Below, piece by piece: positions 27,558-36,515 of a stretch of 64,000 nucleotides of DNA. The translations under genes and the position numbers were made by a program. The notes under the pieces are model-generated. The model made no database searches. It saw nothing but the letters and a program-made list of their open reading frames with translations, and was not told where the DNA came from. Within the stretch, counting starts at the first letter, position 1; each line of letters starts with the position of its first letter. This DNA comes from an uncultured Eubacteriales bacterium (lineage in GTDB: Bacteria; Bacillota; Clostridia; Oscillospirales; UBA644): the NCBI GenBank assembly GCA_959604355.1, contig CAUHAO010000006.1, positions 21,541 to 85,540 on the forward strand, read 5' to 3'.

Positions 27558-27566
27558 ATCTTTACC

Positions 27567-28445
27567 TTACAGAGTTTTGCAGAATTCTTTGAGATATTCT
27601 CTGAAAGCTTCGCCGATAACGGGATGTTTGAGAGCTGTTTCGACCTGAGCCTCCATAACGCCGAGTTTGTTGCCCATATCGTATCTCTTACCGACGAAGT
27701 CAACGCCGATCATACCGTCAGTGTTGGAGAGGGTCTTCATCGCGTCTGTCAAATACAGTTCGCCGCCGTTGATCTCTGTTTTTTCGAGAATATCGTAAAT
27801 CTTTGCGGGAAGAACCATACGACCGAGAATGGAGTACAGGGAAAACTCCTGTCCTTTCTTGGGTTTTTCGATCATATCGGTGAGGTGATATATGTTATTT
27901 CTGATGTTTGCTACTTTCATGGAAGAATAGCTGCTTATCATCTCGGGATCGACTTGCTGCATTCCGGCAACGCCCTTGCCGAATTCGTCATAAGCGTCGA
28001 TAAGCTGCTTGGTTACGGGGTATTCGTCGTTCATTATGACGTCATCACCGTAGCAGACAACAAACGGGTCGTTGCCTGTGAATTCGCGAGCAGCCATAAG
28101 AGCGTTGCCCGTGCCGAGCATTGTCTTCTGACGTGCGTAAACTATGTTTGCAAGTCCGTCAATCTTGTAGACCTCATCGAGCAGCGCTTTTTTCTTTTCG
28201 CCGCCTGCTATGAGCCTTTCTTCGAGCTCGGGAGAACGGTCAAAGTGGTCTTCGATGAGGGTTTTTCCTCTGGAAATTATAATCATTATGTCTTTGACAC
28301 CGCTTGCGGAAAGCTCCTCAACGATATACTGGAGTGCGGGTTTGTCGACGATCGGGACGAGCTCCTTAGGAACGGATTTTGTAGCGGGGAGCATTCTCGT
28401 GCCGAGACCTGCCGCAAGGATTACGCCTTTTGTAACTTTAGCCAT
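27567..28445 (-). CDS. galU: UTP-glucose-1-phosphate uridylyltransferase
   Basis: Makes UDP-glucose from UTP and glucose 1-phosphate for polysaccharide, glycolipid and Leloir-pathway use. The 292-residue nucleotidyltransferase has VILAAGLGTRMLPATKSVPKE-type N-terminal signature (residues 9-28, the Gly-rich loop with the catalytic Arg/Lys), KPALQYIVEE near 36, GDDVIMND near 130, and the PKPKKG-like EKPKKGQEFS near 193. AGAGGTG precedes the ATG. It lies between queT and the mutarotase in one minus-strand operon. Confidence 0.97.
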   Translation of the reverse strand: MAKVTKGVILAAGLGTRMLPATKSVPKELVPIVDKPALQYIVEELSASGVKDIMIIISRGKTLIEDHFDRSPELEERLIAGGEKKKALLDEVYKIDGLANIVYARQKTMLGTGNALMAAREFTGNDPFVVCYGDDVIMNDEYPVTKQLIDAYDEFGKGVAGMQQVDPEMISSYSSMKVANIRNNIYHLTDMIEKPKKGQEFSLYSILGRMVLPAKIYDILEKTEINGGELYLTDAMKTLSNTDGMIGVDFVGKRYDMGNKLGVMEAQVETALKHPVIGEAFREYLKEFCKTL

Positions 28446-28469
28446 GTCTATTACACCTCTTATAAAAAT

Positions 28470-28967
28470 TTACTTATTTAAATATTTAAGTATTTCCGGC
28501 TTCTTTTCGATCAATATCATGAGCGGATATCCGAGCACACAACAGCCTGCTATCTGTCCAAGCGCGACTCCGGCAGCGTTTCCGATAAAAGACGTGAAAG
28601 TGCAGACGCCGCTTTCATACATCAAAAGCAGTCCTATAAAAACAGCATTTATAACCACTGGAGGTATCGGAGCCAGCCATTTGAGCTTTTTCTTTGCGCA
28701 CAAATGAGTGAGCAGCGCGGAAATGAGCGTTGCCGAAGTTCCGACTATGATGTCAAGCAATCCGATTGGAGAGAATATATTGCTTATAAAACAACCGACT
28801 GTGAGACCCCATATTGAAAGCGAAGAAAAATATGGCAGCACCGTAAGTGCTTCCGCGATCCTGAACTGGACACTTCCGTAAGATAATCCGCTCAAAGACA
28901 CCGTAAGAACGACATATATTGCGGCTATCATCGCACATGATGCAATATTGATAACTTTTTTGTTCAT
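28470..28967 (-). CDS. queT: QueT family transporter
   Basis: A 165-residue integral membrane protein of the QueT family, the substrate-binding (S) component of an ECF-type vitamin transporter believed to take up a queuosine precursor. The conserved N-terminal VQFRIAEALTVLPYFS near residues 32-47, SNIFSPIGLLDIIVGT near 62-77 and GNAAGVALGQ near 133 identify it; five to six hydrophobic segments are visible. I use ATG 28967, preceded by AGGA; an in-frame TTG six codons upstream overlaps that site. The shared ECF A1-A2-T module is not in the window. The leader is too short for the usual preQ1 riboswitches. Confidence 0.85.
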   Translation of the reverse strand: MNKKVINIASCAMIAAIYVVLTVSLSGLSYGSVQFRIAEALTVLPYFSSLSIWGLTVGCFISNIFSPIGLLDIIVGTSATLISALLTHLCAKKKLKWLAPIPPVVINAVFIGLLLMYESGVCTFTSFIGNAAGVALGQIAGCCVLGYPLMILIEKKPEILKYLNK

Positions 28968-29005
28968 ACTTTTCCTATCCTTCAAATTGAACTCGTGGTT
29001 TTTCT

Positions 29006-29034
29006 ATTGTAGCATAGATTATAACGTTTGTAAA
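29006..29034 (-). promoter_or_regulatory. Promoter of queT-galU-mutarotase
   Basis: Minus strand TTTACA (29034-29029), 17-bp spacer, TACAAT (29011-29006) with an extended TGC. Predicted leader about 30 nt. Confidence 0.72.
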
Positions 29035-29039
29035 TAGAT

Positions 29040-29666
29040 TTAACGGAAAATTTCACCGTTTTCGGTAAAAAATTCAAGTCTTTTCACCGCGGGGACTACA
29101 TCTTTGCCGCATGCGGTATTAAAGGTGTCGATAAGCAGGTTCGGGCTTATGACACGGTCGACGCCGCAAGGAAGCGTTATATAAAAAGTATTCCCGTCGC
29201 AGTCAACGGTCATTTCTTCTTTGAAATCGACAGTAGTGGAGCCCCTTTTTGTTTTCTTTTCCGCTTTTATCTCTTCCGCAGTGAGAAACCGTGCGAAAAC
29301 TTCGGCATCTTCATCGGAAAAAGTGAGCGAGTAGGATGCACGGACAATGTTTTTGAAGTCGGTTACGGGCTCATACGCTTCTTTGAAAGAAAATCCCTGA
29401 GGCGCGGACGCGTTGAGCTTTTCAATGAGTTCGGCAAAATCGGGAACTTTCTCCATTTTGATGTCAAGAAGCTCGTTTTCGCCTTCCGTACCAACGGAAA
29501 GAGCGGCGCAGAACACCATGTATGGATGAGGATTGAACCCCTGTGTGTACCATATAGGTATCCCGGCACGTGAGAACAGCCTGGAGGTACAGCGCATCAT
29601 ATCCAAATGCGATATGTATTTTGCATATCCGGTTTTTGAAAAACAAATTCTAATCGGAAAACTCAT
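29040..29666 (-). CDS. Radical SAM-associated protein, DUF2344 (TIGR03936 type)
   Basis: A 208-residue cytoplasmic protein of the DUF2344 family. The N-terminal CFSKTGYAKYISHLDMMR stretch (residues 8-25), FSRAGIPIWYTQGFNPHPYM near 31-50 and LSVGTEGENELLDI near 56 are typical. In Firmicutes this protein is encoded directly after, or fused to, a B12-domain-type radical SAM protein, as here, with a 4-bp ATGA overlap. Its function is unknown. In many genomes ribosomal genes rplU-rpmA follow; here the neighbour is queT on its own promoter. Confidence 0.88.
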   Translation of the reverse strand: MSFPIRICFSKTGYAKYISHLDMMRCTSRLFSRAGIPIWYTQGFNPHPYMVFCAALSVGTEGENELLDIKMEKVPDFAELIEKLNASAPQGFSFKEAYEPVTDFKNIVRASYSLTFSDEDAEVFARFLTAEEIKAEKKTKRGSTTVDFKEEMTVDCDGNTFYITLPCGVDRVISPNLLIDTFNTACGKDVVPAVKRLEFFTENGEIFR

Positions 29667-31447
29667 GCTTCACCTGCTTTCGGACAGAGATCGCCCTTGC
29701 ATATGTTGTTGACACCGCAGCCTGTGCAATGTTCAAGACAGTTTGTCGTCGTGATTCCCTTGTACGCACGCTCACATTCGAGTTGTAGGTATTTTCTTGT
29801 CACACCCATGTTTATGAAATCCCACGGCAGGATCTCGTCAAACGAACGTTTACGCTGTGCGTATTCCTCGAAAGTGATACCTGTTTCGGCCATAGCTTCG
29901 ATCCATTTGTCGAAATCGAAATGCTCGCTCCACGCGTCGAGGTGACAGCCTTTGTTCCATGCCGCCACAAGCAGACGGGAAAGATTTCTGTCTCCGCGGG
30001 CGAAAACGCCTTCGAGAACGCTTGTGGTGCCGTCGTGGTAATTGAGCGTTATGCGGCGGGACTTGATATGCGTTTTGAGAAGTGTCTGGCGGCGGTCGAT
30101 TTCTTCAAGAGAAATCTGACTTTCCCATTGGAAAGGGGTGAACGGTTTCGGAACGAACGTAGACAGGGAAATCGTTATATATACGCCGCGCTGTCTGTTT
30201 GTGGAGTATTTGTAAAAATAGTCCATTATCTTGGACGCGGTATTTGCGATACCTATTATATCCTCGTCTGTTTCGGTGGGGAGGCCTATCATGAAATAGA
30301 GCTTGACGGAGTTCGTGCCGCCTTCAAAGGCTATTTTACAGGTGCGCTCTATGTCTTCTTCGGTGACGTTTTTATTTATTACATCGCGCAGACGCTGTGT
30401 GCCGGCTTCGGGAGCAAAGGTGAGACCGCTTTTTCTGACTGCTTGTACTTTTTTGAGTATTTCCTGTGTAAAGTTGTCAACGCGCAAAGAGGGAAGCGCA
30501 AGGTCAATATGCTGAGGCGTGCAGTACACAAGCAGGTCGTCCGTAAGTTCCGAAAGCATCTGGTAGTCGCTTGTAGAAAGTGATGTCAGCGATATTTCGT
30601 CATAACCTGTGGAGCCGCAAAGGCTTTTTGCCTGTCTGACGAGTGTCGCAGGGGACTTCTGCCTGAACGGACGGTAGATCATACCTGCCTGACAGAAACG
30701 GCAGCCTCGGATACATCCGCGCATTATTTCAAGCATTACTCTGTCATGCACCGTTTCTGCGTAAGGAACGACGAACTTGTCCGGATAGTAGCATTTATCG
30801 AGGTCTTTTATTATTGAGCGCGTGACTTTTCTGCCGTTGTCGAGCGACGGCACGTAGATACCTTCTATATCGCGTACTCTTTCGAGAAACTTTTTCTTGT
30901 TCTTTCCGCATTCCAGGTAGAGGTCCATCATCTGCATAATGTTTTCCTCACCCTCGCCGACGGTTATAACGTCAAAGAAATCCGCTATCGGCTCGGGGTT
31001 GCTGCAGCACGGACCTCCGCCCATTATAAGAGGCATATCGTCTCCTCGGTCTTTGGCGAAAAACGGTATTCCGGCAAGGTCAAGAACCGTGAGAATATTT
31101 GTATAGCACATTTCGTATTGCAATGTGATACCTATAATGTCGAAGTCTTTGAGCGGGTCCTTGCTTTCGAGTGCAAAAAGATGCTGATTGTATTCTTTGA
31201 GCAGCGCCGCCATGTCGTCATTTGGCGTGAAAACGCGTTCACACCATGTGTCCGGGCGGGTATTGAGAAGACTGTATAATATTTTGATTCCGAGGTGGGA
31301 CATTCCGATGTCGTAAAGGTCGGGAAAGCAGAACGCGTAACGGATCGAAACGTCGTTTTTGTTCTTCATTACGGCGTTGTATTCGTTACCCGTGTACCAC
31401 GACGGTTTCTGAACTCTTTTGAGAATTCGTTCAATCTTGTCGTTCAT
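29663..31447 (-). CDS. Radical SAM protein with B12-binding-like domain (TIGR03960 type)
   Basis: A 594-residue protein. The N-terminal part (PSWYTGNEYNAVMKN near residue 14, GMSHLGIKILYSLLN near 44, GITLQYEMCYTNIL near 97, MGGGPCCSNPEPIADFFD near 130) resembles a cobalamin-binding domain. The radical SAM core has CIRGCRFCQAGMIYRP near 244-259 with the three cluster cysteines. The C-terminal tail ends in a cysteine-rich segment (CLEHCTGCGVNNICKGDLC) that may hold another Fe-S cluster. The reaction is unknown; it may be RNA-related given its usual neighbours. ATG 31447 is seven bases after GGAGAG; 33 bases of open frame upstream lack conservation. Confidence 0.9.
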   Translation of the reverse strand: MNDKIERILKRVQKPSWYTGNEYNAVMKNKNDVSIRYAFCFPDLYDIGMSHLGIKILYSLLNTRPDTWCERVFTPNDDMAALLKEYNQHLFALESKDPLKDFDIIGITLQYEMCYTNILTVLDLAGIPFFAKDRGDDMPLIMGGGPCCSNPEPIADFFDVITVGEGEENIMQMMDLYLECGKNKKKFLERVRDIEGIYVPSLDNGRKVTRSIIKDLDKCYYPDKFVVPYAETVHDRVMLEIMRGCIRGCRFCQAGMIYRPFRQKSPATLVRQAKSLCGSTGYDEISLTSLSTSDYQMLSELTDDLLVYCTPQHIDLALPSLRVDNFTQEILKKVQAVRKSGLTFAPEAGTQRLRDVINKNVTEEDIERTCKIAFEGGTNSVKLYFMIGLPTETDEDIIGIANTASKIMDYFYKYSTNRQRGVYITISLSTFVPKPFTPFQWESQISLEEIDRRQTLLKTHIKSRRITLNYHDGTTSVLEGVFARGDRNLSRLLVAAWNKGCHLDAWSEHFDFDKWIEAMAETGITFEEYAQRKRSFDEILPWDFINMGVTRKYLQLECERAYKGITTTNCLEHCTGCGVNNICKGDLCPKAGEA

Positions 31448-31537
31448 AATATATCTCTCCATAGAAATTTCCGAATCCAATTATACTATGAAAAGATATT
31501 TAATACAATACTTTTTTCAAAAATGTTGGAAATCCTG

Positions 31538-32131
31538 TTAAAAAGTATCGGGTGATGTAAAAAGATATATCAGAAGATAAAGCGCGATGAGCAACACCGA
31601 TATATTTCCTGTGCGGAAAGTTTGTATGAACGCAAAAAGAAACATTGGCACGAGGAGCACGAAAGAGGCGGCAACGGAAATTTTTTTTGCCGACATTATC
31701 GGTAAATGCTGCAATAATCCGAAATAAAGTATCCTTCCGCCGTCGAGAGGAAGTACGGGCATACAGTTGACCGCACAAAGGGCGATATTGCAGTAAAAGA
31801 AAAACTCCGTGCCTTCAAGATTCGGCAGAGGCTTGAGACATATGAGTATCAGCGCGCACACAATATTCGCAAGCGGGCCCGCGGCAGCGCATACCATTTC
31901 CTGTCGGCAGTCGAGTGCCGCGGAGTTCCTTAACTTTACAGATATCCCGAACGGCAGAATTTCGACCTTTTCAAGCGCGGCTCCGTACGCAGTGAACGCG
32001 CCGATGTGTGCACATTCGTGTATGGCTGCGCCGAGAAAAGCGTAAAGCAAAGGGGCTGCCTGATCTGCGACGATAAACACTGTCCATACTATATACAGCA
32101 GAGGATTGATCTTTATCTGTGTATGTTTCAT
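31538..32131 (-). CDS. Site-2 protease family protein, SpoIVFB-like (M50)
   Basis: A 197-residue intramembrane zinc metalloprotease. The HExxH motif appears as HECAH near residue 37 (zinc ligands and catalytic Glu) in a membrane segment, with the third ligand in MPVLPLDGGRILYF near 117-130. About five hydrophobic segments are present, including a strongly hydrophobic pair near the C-terminus. SpoIVFB releases pro-sigma-K in Bacillus sporulation, and small M50 proteases like this are common near the radical-SAM pair in clostridia. The substrate is not shown by sequence. ATG 32131 follows GGAGG by five bases. Confidence 0.87.
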   Translation of the reverse strand: MKHTQIKINPLLYIVWTVFIVADQAAPLLYAFLGAAIHECAHIGAFTAYGAALEKVEILPFGISVKLRNSAALDCRQEMVCAAAGPLANIVCALILICLKPLPNLEGTEFFFYCNIALCAVNCMPVLPLDGGRILYFGLLQHLPIMSAKKISVAASFVLLVPMFLFAFIQTFRTGNISVLLIALYLLIYLFTSPDTF

Positions 32132-32222
32132 CACGGCCTCCGCAAAAACTCTTTCCGTAAACTAATATGCTGAAAAGCGGCGATTATGAACTTGAATTCC
32201 CGTTTTTTTCGGAAAATTGTCA

Positions 32223-32251
32223 TTGACAAAGAAGTACAAAAGATGTAGAAT
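32223..32251 (+). promoter_or_regulatory. Promoter of rodA
   Basis: TTGACA (32223-32228), 17-bp spacer, TAGAAT (32246-32251), diverging from the M50 protease gene. Confidence 0.8.
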
Positions 32252-32288
32252 TAAGACATAATAATCTTTTATTCGGGAGAGATCGGAT

Positions 32289-33461
32289 TTGCTTCAAAGA
32301 GATGTCAATGTGATCAAAACGGGATTGAGAAATTACATATCCGGTCTGGATAAAATACTTATCCTGTTAACTCTCGCGTTGTCTGTTTTCGGCATCGTTG
32401 TGATACGTTCCGCTACGGGTGCGTACAATGCACTGAACCGTTATGTGGTGATACAGATGTTCGGTGTCGCCGTCGGATTTGCTGCAATGCTCATAATCGC
32501 GCTCATGGATTACGACAAGCTCTGTGAGCTATCCTTACCGATAATGCTCGTATCGTGCGGAGTTCTTCTGTTTACCGCGTTCTTTGCCGAGACAATAAGC
32601 GGCAACAAAAACTGGATAACTCTCGGCGCCGTCAATATACAGCCTTCCGAATTTACGAAAGCGGCATTTATAATCACAATGTCCGCACATTTATCGCGTC
32701 TCGGCGACGAGGTGAACAGTATAAAAAAACTGTTTTTCGTCGTAATCCATTTCGGGCTCTATTTTATCCCCGTTGTTCTTCAGGGCGATATAGGCTCGTC
32801 GCTGATATATGTCGGTGTGTTCCTCGTGATGCTTTATATCGCAGGGCTTAAATACCGTTATTTTCTCATAGCTCTCGTTACCGTGTGTGCCGCAATACCT
32901 GCGATATGGCAATTTCTCAAGCCGTACCAGAAATCCCGTATAATATACGGGTTTCAGCCAGAACTTGATCCTTTGGGTTACGGCTATCAACCCCTTGTCG
33001 CTCGAATGGCTCTTGCGTCGGGGGGCATGGATGGGCTCGGATACATGAACGGCATACAGGTACAGAATGACCTTCTCCCGGCAAAACACACGGACTTCAT
33101 TTTTGCGGTCGTTGGGGAGGAGTTCGGTTTCATCGGCTGCTCTGCGGTAATTCTTTTATTGATAGCTATTGTCGGGGTAATACTTTTCGGCACAAGAAAA
33201 GTAAAATCCGAAAAGGGACGCCTTATCTGTGTCGGCGCGGCTTTTATAATAGTTTTTCAGACATGCATTAACCTCGGTATGGTACTCGGGGTATCGCCTG
33301 TTATAGGCGTGACTCTTCCGTTTATGAGTTACGGCGGATCGTCGATATTGAGTATGTTTCTCGTTATCGGTCTTGTGCAGAGCGTTTTTGTCCGTGAAAG
33401 CATCATAAAAACATTGCAATTCAGCAATAAGCGGCTGAAAAAATCCGCTTATTTTAGATAA
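32289..33461 (+). CDS. rodA: RodA/FtsW/SpoVE family peptidoglycan glycosyltransferase
   Basis: A 390-residue SEDS-family protein with about ten transmembrane segments, which polymerises lipid II in the elongation, division or spore-cortex machinery together with a class B PBP. Seen: GNKNWITLGAVNIQPSEFTKAAF near residues 99-121, GDIGSSLIY near 167, YGYQPLVARMALASGGMDGLG near 231-251, PAKHTDFIFAVVGEEFGFIG near 264, and VTLPFMSYGGSS near 342. QPSEF contains the conserved Glu and the TDFIF loop the catalytic Asp. RodA is more likely than FtsW because no division genes are near. TTG start, seven bases after GGGAG. The oxidoreductase operon starts 12 bp later. Confidence 0.92.
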   Translation: MLQRDVNVIKTGLRNYISGLDKILILLTLALSVFGIVVIRSATGAYNALNRYVVIQMFGVAVGFAAMLIIALMDYDKLCELSLPIMLVSCGVLLFTAFFAETISGNKNWITLGAVNIQPSEFTKAAFIITMSAHLSRLGDEVNSIKKLFFVVIHFGLYFIPVVLQGDIGSSLIYVGVFLVMLYIAGLKYRYFLIALVTVCAAIPAIWQFLKPYQKSRIIYGFQPELDPLGYGYQPLVARMALASGGMDGLGYMNGIQVQNDLLPAKHTDFIFAVVGEEFGFIGCSAVILLLIAIVGVILFGTRKVKSEKGRLICVGAAFIIVFQTCINLGMVLGVSPVIGVTLPFMSYGGSSILSMFLVIGLVQSVFVRESIIKTLQFSNKRLKKSAYFR

Positions 33462-33473
33462 AACAGAGGTCTT

Positions 33474-34922
33474 ATGGAAGTTTTTGATTTTCTTGTTATC
33501 GGTGCGGGCGTTACAGGAGCGTGGACAGCGTATGAGTTATCCAAATACGACGTCAAAGTTTGTCTTGCCGAAAAAGGTGAAGACGTTTGCTCCGGTGCAT
33601 CTCGTGCAAACAGCGCCATCGTGCATGCGGGATACGATGCCGCCGAAGGCACGCTTATGGCCAAACTTAATGTCCGCGGCAACGAACTTATTCGCAGATG
33701 TTATAAAAAAATGTCCATTCCTTTCCGTCAGATAGGTTCACTCGTCCTTGCTTTCGGTGATGAAGAACTTGAAGCAATTCAAAAGCTTTATCTGCGCGGC
33801 AAGGCAAACGGCGTGCCAAACCTTGAACTGCTTACGGAGCAAGAGGTGAAGGCTGTCGAACCGTATGTTTCCGAAAAAGTCGTCGGGGCGCTCTATGCCC
33901 CAACCGCGGGCGTTGTTTCCGCGTTTGAACTTACAATTGCTCCTGCTGATGTGGCTGTTAAGAACGGGGCTGTGTTCGTCCCCGATTTTGACGTTATAAG
34001 CGCGGAGAAGAAGGGCGGAGTGTTTACCGTCAAGTCTGCAGATGGCAGAAAAATACGTGCAAAATACGTCATCAATGCTGCGGGAGTCCACGCGGATGAT
34101 ATTGCTGCACTTTTCGGCGATACATCTTTCAGAATCACACCGCGCCGCGGAGAGTATGCTATACTTGACAACCGAGTAGGATATCTTGCAAATCATGTTC
34201 TTTTTCAGCCGCCCGTGAAGTACGGGAAGGGAATCCTCGTTTCACCTACGGTGGACGGAAATATCCTTGTAGGTCCGACGGCTGATAATATCGAAGAAAA
34301 AGACGATAAAGCAACCACGGCGGACGGTCTATCCAGAGCATTTAAAGGCGCGAAAAAAACCGTTCCGACAGTAAACGAACGAGACACGATAACAGTCTTT
34401 GCGGGTGTGCGCCCGATAGGTGATAAGCATGATTTCATTCTCGGATTTTCCGATGCAGAGCCGTGTCTTATAAATGCCGCGGGGATAGAATCTCCCGGTC
34501 TTACATCCGCGCCCGCTGTCGCGGAGTATCTTGTCGCGCTCATAAAGAAGCGTGTAAAACTTAAGAGAAAAGATTCTTTTGACGGCACGAGAAATGTTGT
34601 CAGGATGAAAGAACTTACTAAAGCCGCCCAAAAAGAAATAATAAAGAAAGATCCGCGTTACGGAAGGATAATCTGCCGTTGTGAGACAATATCGGAAGGC
34701 GAGATCGCCGCGGCTATACATTCTCCGATACCCGCCCGCAGCCTTGACGCCGTCAAGCGCCGTGTCAGGGCCGGCATGGGAAGATGTCAGGGGGGATTCT
34801 GCAGTCCTCGCGTAATGGAAATAATCGCGCGTGAGCTCGGCGTTCCCGAGACCGAAGTTACAAAATCCGGCGGCGGCTCATGGCTCGTGGACGGAAGAGT
34901 CGGCACGGAGGTGGAGAAATAA
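33474..34922 (+). CDS. GlpA-like FAD oxidoreductase with [2Fe-2S] domain
   Basis: A 482-residue flavoprotein. An N-terminal FAD-binding Rossmann motif (VIGAGVTGAWTAYELSKYD near residues 8-26), SRANSAIVHAGYD near 44 and the DAO-type core (RGEYAILD, ILVGPTAD, GIESPGLTSAPA near 345) resemble GlpA, the catalytic subunit of anaerobic glycerol-3-phosphate dehydrogenase. The C-terminal BFD-like domain binds [2Fe-2S] through CRC near 400 and GMGRCQGGFCSPR near 437. With the next two genes it forms a GlpA/GlpB/DUF1667 set frequent in Clostridia. glpK or glpF is absent, so glycerol-3-phosphate is the likely but unproven substrate. Confidence 0.9.
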   Translation: MEVFDFLVIGAGVTGAWTAYELSKYDVKVCLAEKGEDVCSGASRANSAIVHAGYDAAEGTLMAKLNVRGNELIRRCYKKMSIPFRQIGSLVLAFGDEELEAIQKLYLRGKANGVPNLELLTEQEVKAVEPYVSEKVVGALYAPTAGVVSAFELTIAPADVAVKNGAVFVPDFDVISAEKKGGVFTVKSADGRKIRAKYVINAAGVHADDIAALFGDTSFRITPRRGEYAILDNRVGYLANHVLFQPPVKYGKGILVSPTVDGNILVGPTADNIEEKDDKATTADGLSRAFKGAKKTVPTVNERDTITVFAGVRPIGDKHDFILGFSDAEPCLINAAGIESPGLTSAPAVAEYLVALIKKRVKLKRKDSFDGTRNVVRMKELTKAAQKEIIKKDPRYGRIICRCETISEGEIAAAIHSPIPARSLDAVKRRVRAGMGRCQGGFCSPRVMEIIARELGVPETEVTKSGGGSWLVDGRVGTEVEK

Positions 34923-35899
34923 TGGTGAAAACAGATGTAGCCGTTATCGGCGGGGGACCCGCAGGACTTGCCGCGGCACTTGAATGTTACAATAACGGAG
35001 TTCACGACATAATCATCATTGAACGCGATAAAACTCTCGGCGGCATTTTGCAGCAATGTATTCATCCGGGATTCGGACTGCATGTTTTCAACGAAGAACT
35101 TACCGGGCCGGAATACGCGCAGAGATATACGGATATGGTCGGAAAAACCGATATAAAAGTCATGACCGATACTATGGTCATATCGGTATCACCCGATAAG
35201 ACCGTTACTGCAACGAACGCGGAAAATGGAATAATAAAAATCAAGCCCCGCTTCATTATTCTTGCAATGGGATGCCGTGAACGTACAAGAGGGATGCTGC
35301 GTATCCCCGGAACTCGACCGTCCGGTATTTTTACCGCAGGAACGGCGCAGCGTCTTATAAATATCGAGGGCTATATGCCCGGGCACAGAGTTGTCATTCT
35401 CGGTTCGGGCGATATAGGTCTGATAATGGCTCGCCGAATGACGCTTGAAGGTGCGACGGTGCTCGGGGTTTATGAAATAGCCGCGAAAAGTAACGGACTG
35501 AAGAGGAATATCGTGCAATGTCTCGATGATTTCGGTATTCCGCTGAAGCTGAAGCATACCGTAACAGAAATTCACGGCGAAGAACGCCTTGAAGGCATTA
35601 CGGTCTGCGCTGTTGACGATAATATGGATCCCATAGAGGGGACGGAAGAATATATTCCCTGTGACACGCTCCTGCTTTCTGTAGGTCTTATTCCCGAAAA
35701 TGAACTTTCGCTCGGGGCCGGAATAACTCTTGACCCGAAGACGAAAGGTCCTGTTGACACCGGTGATTTCATGACTGATATCGACGGTATTTATGCCTGT
35801 GGAAACGTGTCTCATGTGTACGACCTTGTAGACAACGTGACAAAGGACAGCCTGGAAGTCGGGCGGACAGTCGCAAGGCGTGTTTTGGAGGACCGATGA
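34922..35899 (+). CDS. NAD(P)/FAD-dependent oxidoreductase, GlpB-like partner
   Basis: A 325-residue pyridine-nucleotide-disulphide-type flavoprotein without a redox-active CxxC. It has the FAD motif VIGGGPAGLAAALE near residues 8-21, a second nucleotide-binding motif VILGSGDIGLIMARRM near 158-173, and GIYACGNVSHVYDLVD near 289. ILQQCIHPGFGLH near 44 is typical of the clostridial partner of GlpA-like proteins. It may pass electrons between the GlpA-like protein and NAD(P) or ferredoxin. TAATG overlap (1 bp) with the GlpA-like gene and ATGA overlap with the next, so the three are translationally coupled. Confidence 0.9.
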   Translation: MVKTDVAVIGGGPAGLAAALECYNNGVHDIIIIERDKTLGGILQQCIHPGFGLHVFNEELTGPEYAQRYTDMVGKTDIKVMTDTMVISVSPDKTVTATNAENGIIKIKPRFIILAMGCRERTRGMLRIPGTRPSGIFTAGTAQRLINIEGYMPGHRVVILGSGDIGLIMARRMTLEGATVLGVYEIAAKSNGLKRNIVQCLDDFGIPLKLKHTVTEIHGEERLEGITVCAVDDNMDPIEGTEEYIPCDTLLLSVGLIPENELSLGAGITLDPKTKGPVDTGDFMTDIDGIYACGNVSHVYDLVDNVTKDSLEVGRTVARRVLEDR

Positions 35900-36270
35900 T
35901 GAATCAAACAAAAAAAATGAATGTAATCTGCACGGTATGTCCTCGCGGATGCAATATAACGGTTGAATATTCGGGAAAGGAAATTGTTTCTGTCATCGGA
36001 AACGGCTGTGCTCGAGGATATAAGTATGCCTCCGCGGAGGCCGTGGCGCCCGAAAGAATATTGACAAGCACGGCAGCGCTCAAATCGGAATCTCTTTCGC
36101 GTCTTCCCGTAAGAAGCGAAAAGCCGATACCGAAGGAGAAAATGTTTGATATTCTCGCGGAAATACGCAGGGTGAAGCTTGAGGCACCTGTAAAAGTCGG
36201 AGACGTTGTGGTGCCGGATGCTGCAAAGACGGGCGTTAACATCATAGCCTCAAGGACTGTATTGAAATAA
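35896..36270 (+). CDS. DUF1667 family Fe-S-type protein
   Basis: A 124-residue protein of the DUF1667 family. CTVCPRGCNI near residues 12-21 and NGCARGYKYA near 36-45 give four cysteines in a zinc- or cluster-binding arrangement, and PVRSEKPIPKEKMFDIL near 75 is a second conserved stretch. It is regularly encoded after GlpA/GlpB-like flavoproteins and is probably an electron-transfer or maturation partner. Its start ATG overlaps the preceding stop, and a strong terminator follows. Confidence 0.85.
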   Translation: MMNQTKKMNVICTVCPRGCNITVEYSGKEIVSVIGNGCARGYKYASAEAVAPERILTSTAALKSESLSRLPVRSEKPIPKEKMFDILAEIRRVKLEAPVKVGDVVVPDAAKTGVNIIASRTVLK

Positions 36271-36276
36271 AAGGTT

Positions 36277-36309
36277 TCTGAAGAGGCTTGCGGGGCCTCT
36301 TCAGATTTT
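36277..36309 (+). terminator. Terminator of the GlpA/GlpB-like operon
   Basis: Perfect 11-bp stem TCTGAAGAGGC / GCCTCTTCAGA with a seven-base loop followed by TTTT. Confidence 0.9.
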
Positions 36310-36332
36310 ACAATTTTTTCGATATATACCTA

Positions 36333-36361
36333 TTGCAAAAAAAACAAAAGTGTGCTATAAT
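36333..36361 (+). promoter_or_regulatory. Promoter of tRNA-Thr
   Basis: TTGCAA (36333-36338), 17-bp spacer, TATAAT (36356-36361) with an extended TGC. Confidence 0.85.
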
Positions 36362-36391
36362 ATCAAGGTCTAAAATGAATAGCGTCAAAAC

Positions 36392-36467
36392 GCTGGTATG
36401 GCTCAGTCGGTAGAGCGGTTCACTCGTAATGAACAGGTCATCGGTTCGATTCCGATTACCAGCTCCA
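36392..36467 (+). tRNA. tRNA-Thr (anticodon CGU)
   Basis: Full cloverleaf: acceptor GCTGGTA / TACCAGC, D-arm GCTC...GAGC, anticodon arm GTTCA-CTCGTAA-TGAAC with anticodon CGT (reads ACG), variable AGGTC, T-arm ATCGG-TTCGATT-CCGAT, and an encoded CCA end. It has its own promoter and a terminator shortly after. Confidence 0.97.
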
Positions 36468-36515
36468 TGAATCACTTGCAAACAGGCAACAGCCCTATTG
36501 TTTGTGAATAAATAT

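Noticed and set aside
28968..29005. preQ1 riboswitch before queT
   Set aside because: The predicted leader is about 30 nt and lacks the preQ1-I or preQ1-II consensus.
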